Shown here: piece by piece, positions 18,838 through 27,403 of the stretch
How the letters are laid out: every line of letters starts with the position of its first letter
Numbering within the stretch: position 1 is the stretch's first letter
From: Lewinellaceae bacterium
Lineage (GTDB): Bacteria; Bacteroidota; Bacteroidia; Chitinophagales; Saprospiraceae
Direction of reading: 5' to 3'
DNA: 64,000 nucleotides
Assembly (NCBI GenBank): GCA_020636075.1
Contig: JACJYO010000002.1
Coordinates: 124,001 to 188,000, forward strand
The notes under the pieces: model-generated
Told to the model about the DNA's origin: nothing
Seen by the model: only the letters and a program-made list of their open reading frames with translations
The model's database searches: none
Made by a program: the position numbers and the translations under genes

Positions 18838-20184
18838 TTATTTTTTAATCCAACTGGCAGGATTCAATCTTTTCTTCTGGTACCAGAGTTCAAAATGCAA
18901 TTCCGTCGTGCCGGAAATGGGGTTAGTACTGACACGACCAAGGGTTTGTCCGGCAGCAATTCTATCCCCTTTGGACAATGCCGTTTCGCTTAGGTTGGAA
19001 TACACGGTGTAGTAATTTCCATGCTGTAGGATCACCGTGTAATCGTGTCCGGGAATGAATTGGACACCGGCTACCTTGCCATCGTAAACTGCACGGACGG
19101 CAGAGGCGTCATTGGTCCGGATATCCACGCCATTATTGGTGATTTCGATATTCTTAATTGTTGGATGTTTTTGCCGGCCAAACCCCCGGGAGATTACACC
19201 ATCCTGAACAGGCCAGGGCAATCTTCCCTGATTTTGCCGGAATGATTGGGTTTGGCTATCGTCAGGAATATCGGCATCGCTGTCAGATGCTGTACCGGAT
19301 TCCGCTGCAACCGGAGTCGATGGAGTCGCAGGCGCCGTTGCAGAAGGGTTGGTTCTTGGCCGCCGGGCCTCCTCCACTTTGCGGCTTATTTCAGCCTGAA
19401 TAATCCGTTCAATTGCCTGATTCAGTGCCTCATGTGCAGCTTGTTTTTGCTGTAATTCACTTCGGATCCGGCTTTCGTCCTTTTTCAGCGTTGTCAACAA
19501 CTTTTCTTTATCTACAAGTTCGGTACTTAGCACCGTCTTTTGCCCTTGCAAGGCGGCCAAGAGTTCCTCTTGTTTTTTGCGAGACTCCTCTAAAACGGTG
19601 ATTTTATTTGCCAGCATGGATTGTGTGGCCAATATCGCCTCCGCCTGCGTTTTACGAAAGCGGTCGTATTTGCGCAAAAACAGCCAACGCCGGAAAGCCT
19701 GATTCAGGCTGCTGGCCGACAATATGTACAGGAGCGGGTTGCTTAATGTTTTTCTTCGGAAAGCGTTGCGCACCATTTTGCCGTAGTCTGCCCGCATTTT
19801 TTGGATATCGAGGGTCAGGGATTCAATGACATCGGCGGTGCGGTCAATGGCATTTTGGGATTCTGCTATTTCTGCACCAATGGTATTTATCAGGGATTCC
19901 CGGCGTTCGATTTGCTTTTGCAAGGCAACGTAACGATCAAGCGCAGCCGCTTTCGACTGCGTCGTCTTTTTCAGCATTTTATCTGCCAGTTCAATTTCCC
20001 GGATCAGATTTTTACGCTTGTTTTCCAGGTCCCGCTTGTTTTGGCCAAAGGCCTGTACCGGCGCCCAAATTACCAACCCCAACAGGAGAAGCAAGGGCAA
20101 AAATACAACCCGGCTCAGGGCAGTACTGCTATTCCATTCGTTGGTAGTGCGCGGGAATGTCAAAGCGGTAGGATTTTGGAACAT
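18838..20184 (-). CDS. EnvC-like murein hydrolase activator with degenerate LytM domain
   Basis: Starting at the ATG at 20184 this is a 448-residue protein. It has a hydrophobic signal/anchor segment (about 25-45, VVFLPLLLLLGLVIWAP) and a long charged coiled coil (about 50-280). An Ala/Pro/Ser-rich linker and a C-terminal M23/LytM domain (about 325-448) follow. Two expected zinc ligands are absent: the HxGxD position reads NNGVD, and the YxHL position reads YSNL. In EnvC and relatives such loss goes with activating cell-wall amidases instead of cutting peptidoglycan, and that role is inferred here. The upstream in-frame start at 20304 would overlap the DUF4292 gene by 176 bases. The chosen start overlaps it by 56 bases. 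Confidence 0.85.
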   Translation of the reverse strand: MFQNPTALTFPRTTNEWNSSTALSRVVFLPLLLLLGLVIWAPVQAFGQNKRDLENKRKNLIREIELADKMLKKTTQSKAAALDRYVALQKQIERRESLINTIGAEIAESQNAIDRTADVIESLTLDIQKMRADYGKMVRNAFRRKTLSNPLLYILSASSLNQAFRRWLFLRKYDRFRKTQAEAILATQSMLANKITVLEESRKKQEELLAALQGQKTVLSTELVDKEKLLTTLKKDESRIRSELQQKQAAHEALNQAIERIIQAEISRKVEEARRPRTNPSATAPATPSTPVAAESGTASDSDADIPDDSQTQSFRQNQGRLPWPVQDGVISRGFGRQKHPTIKNIEITNNGVDIRTNDASAVRAVYDGKVAGVQFIPGHDYTVILQHGNYYTVYSNLSETALSKGDRIAAGQTLGRVSTNPISGTTELHFELWYQKKRLNPASWIKK

Positions 20185-20953
20185 TGGTCTCAATGTCGGT
20201 AAGTACAAGATCAAGGTTGAGCGCGCCTGTTTCAGGGCTGAAGGCCTCAATGCGGCGAATATACGGAAATATGCCTGCCCCGGCCAGTTTTTCAAAGCCC
20301 CCAAATTGCAGGCTCAGGATACGGGAATCGCGCTGTTGGACGAACGTTTCCCTTCGCAATACAAAGCTGCCTTCTTCCAAACGATAGTCTGCAGCCAGGG
20401 TGTGATTGGAACCGCTTAATCGGTGCAAATCGTCTTTTATGTCGGCCTGTAGAACAAGGTCGGAAGGTAACCAGGCGGAAGCAAGCAGGAAGTATTGCAA
20501 AAAGGGGAATCCTTCCGGTAAACTGTACTCCCGTTGCAAGGATGCCATGGCGCGCGCCTCAAAGGTTTTGTCCAAACGATTCAGAATAAAAACGGAATCG
20601 CGCGTGACCAATACGCGGGCTGCCTCAATGCCCAGTTTTTTGACATTCATCCAAAGCACGCTGTCGCGGATCCAAATCAGGTTGGCGGAAGCTTCAACAG
20701 CCATACCATCCCCTTCAGCGTATATTTTTGCGCGCGCAGCCAGCGATTCAATCGCCGGCGGTTTACGTTGTTCCAATTGGCGAACCAAAAAGTCACTGGA
20801 TCGTGCGGAGGTTGCCGGCACAATGGTGTCGCCAGGGATTTTTCTGCTACAGCCAGTTTGTTTGGCCCCAACAAATAGCAAGAGTACTCCCGCCCAAATT
20901 ATTGGCAGGAAGAATATTCGGCTTGCGCGTTTTTTTACTGAAAAACAGGTCAT
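20129..20953 (-). CDS. DUF4292 family, probable lipoprotein
   Basis: This 274-residue protein has an N-terminal hydrophobic segment (IFFLPIIWAGVLLLFVGA) soon followed by Cys in QTGCSRK, a possible lipidation site. The body matches DUF4292, a Bacteroidota family with an LolB/LppX-like half-barrel look (for example RDSVLWMNVKKLGIEAARVL). It lies between a TPR gene (9-base gap) and the EnvC-like gene (56-base overlap) on the same strand. A cell-envelope function linked to wall remodelling or lipoprotein handling is inferred from context and shape. The true function is unknown. Confidence 0.8.
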   Translation of the reverse strand: MTCFSVKKRASRIFFLPIIWAGVLLLFVGAKQTGCSRKIPGDTIVPATSARSSDFLVRQLEQRKPPAIESLAARAKIYAEGDGMAVEASANLIWIRDSVLWMNVKKLGIEAARVLVTRDSVFILNRLDKTFEARAMASLQREYSLPEGFPFLQYFLLASAWLPSDLVLQADIKDDLHRLSGSNHTLAADYRLEEGSFVLRRETFVQQRDSRILSLQFGGFEKLAGAGIFPYIRRIEAFSPETGALNLDLVLTDIETNVPKSYRFDIPAHYQRME

Positions 20954-20962
20954 AGTTTTTGC

Positions 20963-21292
20963 TTAAAAATCATCGTCTTCGTCGGTCAACTCCATCTTTG
21001 CGCCATTCAACTCACTCCAGGCATGGTTGTCGCCCTGTTTTTTAGCAACTTCCATACCGGATCGGTAGGCTTGCAGAGCCGACTCTGGTTGAGCAGTTTT
21101 TTCATACAATTTACCGAGGTGGTAGTACAGGCCGACGTAGTCCGGATCCTTTTCGCGCAACGTCAGATAAAAATCAAGTGCCTGATCCGCCTTGCCGAGC
21201 CCTTCGTACTCCTTTGCTATAGCAAAAAGGGTGAAGGAATCATTTGGGGATTTAGCAAGCATTTCCTGTAAGATTTCAAGGCGTTGACTCAT
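20963..21292 (-). CDS. Small TPR protein
   Basis: The 109-residue protein consists of about three tetratricopeptide-like helical pairs (TLFAIAKEYEGLGKADQALDFY; VGLYYHLGKLYEKTAQPESALQAY) and an acidic tail TDEDDDF. There is no signal peptide, so it is probably a cytoplasmic protein-interaction scaffold. It is the first gene of the TPR, DUF4292 and EnvC-like run and is divergent from etfB. The specific partner is unknown. Confidence 0.8.
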   Translation of the reverse strand: MSQRLEILQEMLAKSPNDSFTLFAIAKEYEGLGKADQALDFYLTLREKDPDYVGLYYHLGKLYEKTAQPESALQAYRSGMEVAKKQGDNHAWSELNGAKMELTDEDDDF

Positions 21293-21381
21293 AGCGTTAT
21301 GAACGATGTACTAAATTATTTGTTGGAATGCCGGGTGCGAAATTTCGCCCGGAGCACTGCCGGAAAATGCCTTTCGATTGC

Positions 21382-21389
21382 TACTTTTG
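21382..21389 (+). promoter_or_regulatory. Bacteroidota -7 box (TACTTTTG) for etfB
   Basis: The exact TAnnTTTG match lies about 90 bases before the etfB ATG at 21479, in the intergenic space between the divergent TPR and etfB genes. The -33 element is not obvious. It implies a leader of roughly 85 bases. Confidence 0.5.
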
Positions 21390-21478
21390 CGGCTCTTTTG
21401 GAGGGCAAATGTAATGCCTCGCTTGCAAAGCCCTGATTTTTAGTGCCCTAACTGCTTTCTTATTATTCAACTTCGTTT

Positions 21479-22219
21479 ATGAAATTTCTTGTTTGTATAG
21501 CTCAAACACCTGATACCACGGCAAAGGTCTCTTTTGATGCCGATGGCAAAGCCTTCAATACGGCAGGTGTGCAATTTATTATGAATCCGTACGACGAATG
21601 GTACGCACTGGTGCGCGCCTGTGAACTGCGGGAGGCCCTTGGAGGCACCGTCGTGGCGATTAATGTTGGCCCGGCGACCAATGAAACTACTATCCGAAAG
21701 GCACTTGCAATTGGTGCCGATGAGGCCGTTCGGATCGATGCTGAATCCGCCAGTTCTGCTTTTGTCGCCAAACAAATAGCGGCTTATGCCAAAGACCAGG
21801 GCTTCGATCTGATTTTTCTGGGCAAAGAAACGATTGACTATAATGGTTCTGAAGTAGGTGCCATGTTGGCAGAATACCTCGATTTGCCTTATATCCCTTT
21901 GGCCAGCAAATTGGAGCTGGCCGGAAATGTGGCTACCATCGAACGTGATATTGAGGGTGGGGTAGAGGTACTGGAAGCTAGCCTTCCGCTTGTGGTTTCC
22001 GCTTCCAAAGGTATGGCTGAGCAACGTATCCCGAATATGCGCGGCATTATGATGGCGCGTTCAAAACCGCTTCAGGTGGTACAACCGGTGGCATTTGACG
22101 AGCCGGTAGACGCCGTGCGCTTTACATTGCCACCTGCCAAAGCCGGTGTGAAACTTGTTGATCCGGAGCAAATGGACGAGCTCGTGCGTTTGCTGCACGA
22201 AGAAGCAAAAGTGATCTGA
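21479..22219 (+). CDS. etfB: Electron transfer flavoprotein, beta subunit
   Basis: The 246-residue protein starts MKFLVCIAQTPDT and contains the ETF-beta signature regions LVRACELREALGG and LIFLGKETIDYNGSEVG. It ends in a short C-terminal arm (VDPEQMDELVRLL). With the alpha subunit encoded 58 bases downstream it forms the FAD/AMP-containing heterodimer. That dimer takes electrons from acyl-CoA and other dehydrogenases to the quinone pool. A -7 box about 90 bases upstream fits transcription of etfBA as one unit. Confidence 0.95.
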   Translation: MKFLVCIAQTPDTTAKVSFDADGKAFNTAGVQFIMNPYDEWYALVRACELREALGGTVVAINVGPATNETTIRKALAIGADEAVRIDAESASSAFVAKQIAAYAKDQGFDLIFLGKETIDYNGSEVGAMLAEYLDLPYIPLASKLELAGNVATIERDIEGGVEVLEASLPLVVSASKGMAEQRIPNMRGIMMARSKPLQVVQPVAFDEPVDAVRFTLPPAKAGVKLVDPEQMDELVRLLHEEAKVI

Positions 22220-22277
22220 TCATTGAGCATTTTGTTTCGGGAAACCGTATTCATTTCAATTTAAAATTACAACTGCA

Positions 22278-23243
22278 ATGGTTTTAGTATATGCGGAAAG
22301 TCCAAATGGACAATTCAAAAAAGCGGCTTTTGAGGCTGTTAGTTATGGTAAAAAAGTGGCCACGCTGTTGGGGCAACCTTGCGCCGCAATCACCTTGGGA
22401 ACAGCGGCTGCAAAAGCTGATGAACTCGGAAAGTACGGTGCTGAAAAAGTTTATAATGTTGCCAATGCGCAATTGAACCACCTCGACAGCCAGGTTGCCG
22501 GGGCCGTTCTTGCTAATGCAGCCAAGCAACTGAATGCCACAGTTGTGGTGCTCTCGCATACCTCTACAGGCAAGGCCATAGCGGGTCGCCTGGCAGTTCG
22601 GCTTGATGCAGGCCTGGTTTCTGGCGTAAATAGTTTGCCTGAACTCGATAACGGTTCATTGCACGTAAAAAAATCAGTCTTTTCCGGTAAGGCAATCGCG
22701 GAGTATGCCATTAATACACCGGTCAAGGTCTTATCCCTCATGGGAAATGCGATCCGACCTGAAGTGTCGGGTGCTCCTGTTGCCGTGGAAGCACTGAATA
22801 TTGAAGTGCCGGCAGGCCGAATCACAGTAAAATCCGTAAAAACCATTGAAGGTCGGGTGCCACTGCCGGAAGCCGAGATTGTAGTATCGGCCGGCCGTGG
22901 GATGAAAGACCCTTCAAATTGGGGAATCGTGGAAGATCTGGCTGAAGTACTGGATGCCACAACAGCTTGTTCACGCCCGGTGGCCGACAGCGACTGGCGC
23001 CCGCACCACGAGCACGTAGGCCAAACCGGTATTGCAATTCGCCCCAATTTGTACATTGCAATTGGGATTAGCGGCGCCATTCAACACCTTGCCGGTGTAA
23101 ATAATTCGAAAGTAATCGTGGTGATCAACAAAGACCCGGAAGCACCATTTTTCAAAGCTGCAGACTACGGCGTAGTTGGCGATTTATTCGAAGTAGTCCC
23201 TCGACTGACTGAATCGATTAAAAAGTTTAAAACCGCCAACTGA
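22278..23243 (+). CDS. etfA: Electron transfer flavoprotein, alpha subunit
   Basis: The 321-residue protein has the N-terminal ETF domain and the C-terminal FAD-binding domain with the family signature. Visible pieces are VSAGRGMKDP, SRPVADSDW, HEHVGQTG, IAIGISGAIQHLAG and INKDPEAPFF. It pairs with EtfB, encoded directly upstream. A short GC-rich hairpin (stem 23284-23289 with 23294-23299) lies about 40 bases beyond the stop and may end the transcript, but its T-run is poor. Confidence 0.95.
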   Translation: MVLVYAESPNGQFKKAAFEAVSYGKKVATLLGQPCAAITLGTAAAKADELGKYGAEKVYNVANAQLNHLDSQVAGAVLANAAKQLNATVVVLSHTSTGKAIAGRLAVRLDAGLVSGVNSLPELDNGSLHVKKSVFSGKAIAEYAINTPVKVLSLMGNAIRPEVSGAPVAVEALNIEVPAGRITVKSVKTIEGRVPLPEAEIVVSAGRGMKDPSNWGIVEDLAEVLDATTACSRPVADSDWRPHHEHVGQTGIAIRPNLYIAIGISGAIQHLAGVNNSKVIVVINKDPEAPFFKAADYGVVGDLFEVVPRLTESIKKFKTAN

Positions 23244-23283
23244 TCGGAACCTCGATTCTAGGTTTGGGCACTTGGAGATCAAT

Positions 23284-23299
23284 CGGCATCAGGATGCCG
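23284..23299 (+). terminator. Weak hairpin downstream of etfA
   Basis: The stem CGGCAT/ATGCCG closes a 4-base loop (CAGG), extendable by one wobble and one A-T pair. It is followed by a mixed TTTC...CTTTT stretch instead of a clean T-run. Its position between etfA and the next promoter makes a terminator plausible. Confidence 0.3.
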
Positions 23300-23361
23300 G
23301 TGGTTTCAATCTTTTACAAACAAGGGATGAATATTTTGTTTACCGGGCAGCAAAAGGGATG

Positions 23362-23369
23362 TATTTTTG
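23362..23369 (+). promoter_or_regulatory. Bacteroidota -7 box (TATTTTTG) for the bifunctional-nuclease gene
   Basis: The exact TAnnTTTG match is preceded by TTTA 19 bases upstream, close to the -33 TTTG. The ATG at 23438 follows about 65 bases after the predicted transcription start. Confidence 0.5.
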
Positions 23370-23437
23370 CAGAATCGACTGCGGGGAGAATTTGCCATCC
23401 TGGTGTAACCTGTCCCCATTAATTCAACGAATTGGCA

Positions 23438-24043
23438 ATGAAACGAATTGAACTGGATATCGTAGCATTATCGCATAGTGTAACCCAATCGCATAATTAT
23501 GCAGTGGTTTTGGGAGAACGGCGAGGGCAACGGCGTCTGCCTATTGTAATTGGAAGCTTTGAGGCGCAGGCTATAGCTGTTGCCATGGAACGCATGGTTC
23601 CCAATCGCCCACTTACACACGATTTGTTCAAAAACGCCCTGGATACATTTAATGTTGAGCTGCGCGAGGTAGTCATTAATAACCTGCTCGACGGCATTTT
23701 TTACGCCCGGTTGGTATGTGTGAAAAACGGCGAAGTCTTCGAAATCGACTCCCGTACTTCCGATGCAATTGCAATGGCTGTTCGCTTTGATTGCCCCATT
23801 TTTACCTATGACTTTATCCTGGAAGCCGCCGGAGTAGTTTTGGAAGATCAGGAAGAAGAGGGTATGGAAAGCAGTGGCGAACAACGCCCGGCATCCACTC
23901 CGCAAGCGATCGATGTAAGCGCCCTGGAAACATACTCCGCCGAGGCACTGCACAACAGGCTGCAGGAAGTTTTGGAAGCGGAAGACTATGAAACCGCTGC
24001 CAAGATCCGTGATGAATTGAAGCGCCGCGAACAAAAAAGCTGA
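23438..24043 (+). CDS. Bifunctional nuclease (DUF151) fused to a UVR motif
   Basis: The protein is 201 residues. The BFN domain covers about 1-130 (LPIVIGSFEAQAIA, NNLLDGIFYARL, IDSRTSDAIAMAVR). A Ser/Pro/Glu linker follows, then a C-terminal UVR helix pair (about 165-201, LQEVLEAEDYETAAKIRDEL) like the one joining UvrB and UvrC. This domain pairing is usual in Bacteroidota. A role in nucleic-acid cleavage or stress and repair is inferred from the family and has not been assigned precisely. I chose the ATG at 23438 over a TTG two codons earlier. Confidence 0.88.
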   Translation: MKRIELDIVALSHSVTQSHNYAVVLGERRGQRRLPIVIGSFEAQAIAVAMERMVPNRPLTHDLFKNALDTFNVELREVVINNLLDGIFYARLVCVKNGEVFEIDSRTSDAIAMAVRFDCPIFTYDFILEAAGVVLEDQEEEGMESSGEQRPASTPQAIDVSALETYSAEALHNRLQEVLEAEDYETAAKIRDELKRREQKS

Positions 24044-24059
24044 CCGTTTCCGGCAACAA

Positions 24060-24500
24060 TCAATTTTCCAGCGAATAACTGTATTCCACCGTTTCAATGC
24101 GCGGCACGCCACCCTCATGCGTGTTTTTGAAAATAACGTTGATCGAAATTGTTTCCGACTTCTCTTTTTCTGTACTGTCAAACACGACATCCAGTTTGCC
24201 TTTTCCGCCTTTTTCAATAACGCCACGCGGGAAGTCGACCGTAGTGCAATAACAGGCATCTACAATATCGATTTGGACTTGCTCGTCTGAGGTGTTGGTA
24301 AACTCAAAAGCCATGTTGCGCTTTTCACCCCTTTTCACAGTGCCCAGGTCGATATGTTTTTTGTCCCAGGAAACAAACCCGGGTTTAGGCGAAACCTCTG
24401 GTTGGGGGGATGTTGCAGATGCTGTAACATCTTTTGAGGCGTGACAGGCAAGGATTCCCTGAAAGCAAATTGTCAGTAAAACCAATTGGAGCACTTTCAT
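24060..24500 (-). CDS. DUF1573 lipoprotein
   Basis: This 146-residue protein from the ATG at 24500 has a short lipoprotein signal peptide ending in GILAC. One DUF1573 beta-sandwich domain follows (KKHIDLGTVKRGEKRNMAFEFTN, then the conserved ACYCTTVDFPRG). Such domains are ASH/MSP-like Ig folds common on Bacteroidota surfaces; their role is unknown. It lies 47 bases downstream of hscA on the same strand and may be co-transcribed. It is convergent with the nuclease gene, with 16 bases between the stops. Confidence 0.85.
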   Translation of the reverse strand: MKVLQLVLLTICFQGILACHASKDVTASATSPQPEVSPKPGFVSWDKKHIDLGTVKRGEKRNMAFEFTNTSDEQVQIDIVDACYCTTVDFPRGVIEKGGKGKLDVVFDSTEKEKSETISINVIFKNTHEGGVPRIETVEYSYSLEN

Positions 24501-24547
24501 ATTAAACAACAGTCTTTGGTAACGAATTTTAGTGCGGATGAAAGTTG

Positions 24548-26407
24548 TCAAGATACTTTTTTCCCTTGCATGGCTGCCTGGATGGTTTCGTCCATTGCCC
24601 GGTGGGCCAGGGGGGCTGTGTATGTATTGAGCGTTTCAATTGCACGCTGAATTTGATCCTTATCGGTAAGGCCGCAAGCGTCTTCCAGTGCAAGCAGCAG
24701 CGCTTTGGTTTTCTTTTTTTCCTCCGGACTTAAGATGCCATCATTTTGTTCCAAAAACTTGGCGCCGGCTTGCAGGAGGTGGTTCGCTTCATTGCGCGCT
24801 TCCAGGAGCCCGCGGGCTTGCATATCCTCTTGCGCATGAGAAATGCTATCCAACAACATGGCTGCCATTTCCTCTTCCGTGATTCCGAAGGTTGGTCGGA
24901 TATCTGTTTCTTGCTCTACTCCGGAACGCAGTTCGCGAGCCCGCACATTCAGAATGCCATCGGCATTTATTATAAACTGGATATCTATTTTGGGTAAACC
25001 CGCAGGCATGGGAGGAATACCGCTCAGAATAAACTCCCCAAGTTTCCGGTTATTTTCCACCAAATCGCGTTCACCTTGATAGACGGCGATTTTTAGATTT
25101 TTCTGTCCGTCTACGCTGGTGGTATACTGGCGGCCTGCTTTGGTTGGCACCTTCGAATTGCGCGGAATAATTACATCCATTAACCCTCCAACCGTCTCGA
25201 TACCCAGCGACAGCGGAGCGATGTCCAATAGCAGCAGATCTTTCTGGTTTCCGGCAAGAATATCAGCCTGAATAGCCGCTCCTAACGCCACCACTTCGTC
25301 CGGATCAAGGCTGTCAAAAACTGGTTTCCCAAAATAGTCGGCCACAGATTTATTGACCAACGGGACCCTGGTGCTACCCCCAACCATTACGATCTTGTCA
25401 ATTTTATCGGCCGCGAGTTTTGCATCCCGCAACGCATTGGCACAGCAATCAAGCGTCTTTTGGACCAACGGGGTAATCAGCGTTTCAAATTCTGCACGCG
25501 TGATACGAACTACCTGGTTGCCAATTTTCCCTTCGAATTTTTCTGAACGCGATAAGGCCTTTTTGGCCATTTCGGCGTGGAGTCGAATCTCCTGTCCCAG
25601 CGACTTATCCTCCGTCAAAATTTCCGCACCAATATTTAATTGATCACAAAAAAAAGAGACAATGGCGCTGTCAAAATCGTCACCGCCGAGAAACGTATCG
25701 CCATTGGTAGAAAGCACTTCAAATATGCCGTCCTGAATTTGCAAAATGGAAATGTCAAACGTGCCGCCGCCAAGATCATACACCGCAATAACTTCAGCTT
25801 TAGTGGTATCCAGTCCGATGCCATAGGCCAGTGCTGCGGCTGTTGGTTCGTTGACGATGCGCAATACATCCAGCCCGGCCAACTTTCCGGCATCGCGCGT
25901 TGCTTGCCGTTGATTATCATTAAAATAGGCGGGTACCGTAATCACGGCCTGGGACACAGGCGCTCGCAACTCTTTTTCGATCCGGATTTTTAGGGATTTT
26001 AAAATTTCAGCACTCAACTGAATCGGGGTGTAGTAACGGGCATTAACCCGGATTTTCACCAGGGATTCTGTGTCGTCATCTAAAATCTTGTACCCCAAAA
26101 GGCCTTGAATAGCAGACAAGTCTGCGTATGATTTCCCCATCAGGCGTTTTACGGAGTAGATGGTGTTGCCCGGGTCGGTAATTAATTTGGCTTTAGCCGC
26201 ATCACCTACGACGACAGTGCCGTTTTCTGCAAAATGTATCACAGACGGCACCAGTGCATTTTTGCCACCCTCATCTTTCACACAAACAGCCTGTCCGTTT
26301 TTCATATAGGCAACTAGGCTGTTCGTCGTACCCAGATCAATACCAATTATGATCGCTGATCCGCTATCCAGTGTGCCGTCTTTTAAATTGATTGAAATTA
26401 ATGCCAT
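24548..26407 (-). CDS. hscA: Hsp70-family chaperone of the HscA (Fe-S assembly) type
   Basis: The 619-residue protein is a complete Hsp70. The ATPase domain shows IGIDLGTTNSLVAY, VPAYFNDNQRQATRDAG, NEPTAAALAYG, YDLGGGTFDISIL and VGGSTRVPLV. A substrate domain (about 390-510) and a short helical lid follow. Three things point to HscA over DnaK: the N-terminal extension MALISINLKDG before the ATPase, the short lid with no glycine-rich or EEVD tail, and a length almost equal to E. coli HscA. HscA works with HscB on the scaffold IscU in Fe-S cluster maturation. No other isc gene is in the window, so the function rests on sequence type alone. Confidence 0.85.
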   Translation of the reverse strand: MALISINLKDGTLDSGSAIIIGIDLGTTNSLVAYMKNGQAVCVKDEGGKNALVPSVIHFAENGTVVVGDAAKAKLITDPGNTIYSVKRLMGKSYADLSAIQGLLGYKILDDDTESLVKIRVNARYYTPIQLSAEILKSLKIRIEKELRAPVSQAVITVPAYFNDNQRQATRDAGKLAGLDVLRIVNEPTAAALAYGIGLDTTKAEVIAVYDLGGGTFDISILQIQDGIFEVLSTNGDTFLGGDDFDSAIVSFFCDQLNIGAEILTEDKSLGQEIRLHAEMAKKALSRSEKFEGKIGNQVVRITRAEFETLITPLVQKTLDCCANALRDAKLAADKIDKIVMVGGSTRVPLVNKSVADYFGKPVFDSLDPDEVVALGAAIQADILAGNQKDLLLLDIAPLSLGIETVGGLMDVIIPRNSKVPTKAGRQYTTSVDGQKNLKIAVYQGERDLVENNRKLGEFILSGIPPMPAGLPKIDIQFIINADGILNVRARELRSGVEQETDIRPTFGITEEEMAAMLLDSISHAQEDMQARGLLEARNEANHLLQAGAKFLEQNDGILSPEEKKKTKALLLALEDACGLTDKDQIQRAIETLNTYTAPLAHRAMDETIQAAMQGKKVS

Positions 26408-26584
26408 TTCCTTTTAGAGGAATATTCGTGTGATTTGATTGTCAACTGATTAACATATGCCCATGGTTTCCGTATCAGGTTTGTTTTTGCTTTAAATAGA
26501 AAATCCATGGTATGCTTCTAAACACAGGCGATTCCGATTAGTTGACCCAAATGGCGGTTGATCGAACAGGATGCACAGCAACGC

Positions 26585-27169
26585 CTAAATCAAGGAAGGA
26601 AAGGTCTGCCCATTAATTTTACTTTCCAGGCCCTTGATAATGAAGGCATAAACATCTTCCGGCCTACGGTTGGCAGTATCAATAACCAGGTCAAAATTTG
26701 CCATATTGGTACAATCGGCGCCGTATTTTTTAAGAAAACGATCGTTTTCACTCTGCTTGCGGGCAGCTATTTTGCGGATGGCCTCATCGCGGGATTCGTA
26801 CACTTCGTTGGTGCGGCCAGGGTCATTGATAATCCGATTAACGGCAACCTCAAGCGCTGTTTTGAGGTAAACTTTAAAGGAATTTGGCAGGAAGAACCAG
26901 GCCATCCGGCTATCAACAACATAATTCTCAGGCGAATCTCCCAAGTTGATGAAAATGCCGTCAATTTTTTCGTCAATACTTGGATCAACATCCGCCAACC
27001 GGTTCATCTCCAGTGTGTCGAGCCCCATTTCTTCAGCCAAACGGCGCTGTATTTGCCCGGTGGATACGTAATTAAACCCGGTCCGGGCACAAAGAATTTT
27101 AGAAACCGCACTTTTGCCACTACCCAGATCGCCCGTAATGGTAATTTTTGTGCCTTGTGGAAAGATCAT
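26585..27169 (-). CDS. Cytidylate-kinase-like P-loop protein
   Basis: The 194-residue protein has a P-loop GDLGSGKS at about residues 13-20, then TGFNYVSTGQIQRRLAEE and a DSRMAWFF segment as in the cytidylate-kinase-like family. An Arg/Lys-rich lid region (RDEAIRKIAARKQSENDRFLKK) and a short C-terminus follow. Phosphorylation of CMP or dCMP is the family's expected activity, but the substrate is not proven by the sequence. It stands alone on its strand, 178 bases upstream of hscA. Confidence 0.75.
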   Translation of the reverse strand: MIFPQGTKITITGDLGSGKSAVSKILCARTGFNYVSTGQIQRRLAEEMGLDTLEMNRLADVDPSIDEKIDGIFINLGDSPENYVVDSRMAWFFLPNSFKVYLKTALEVAVNRIINDPGRTNEVYESRDEAIRKIAARKQSENDRFLKKYGADCTNMANFDLVIDTANRRPEDVYAFIIKGLESKINGQTFPSLI

Positions 27170-27403
27170 ATTTGCTCGCCTTCTTGTTTAGGGGCGGCAA
27201 AGGTAGACAAGATTCCAAAAAATTAAAGGTATACGCTTGCAACTAAAAGGGTAGGAGCGCCGTGGCTACCTAAACAAGCCTCTTTCACTTGTGAATAGCC
27301 AACTTGTGCAATCAAAGGAATATTTCTTTTAGTGTGCGGAACACTGCAGCAGCTATCTTTGGGCAACCAAAGTGCCTGGGTAAATGGCAGTTTTGGAGCA
27401 AAT

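Noticed and set aside
18639..18848. 69-residue frame with HGDTEATE...CLRGE
   Set aside because: It is the translation of the CCACGGAG palindrome and flanks, a known source of false reading frames; it also overlaps the end of the M1 gene.
23468..24259. 263-residue minus-strand frame opposite the bifunctional nuclease
   Set aside because: It is antisense to two well-supported genes, and its product has no recognisable features.
26558..27226. 222-residue plus-strand frame opposite the cytidylate-kinase-like gene
   Set aside because: It is antisense to a P-loop protein with clear motifs and has no signal or family match.
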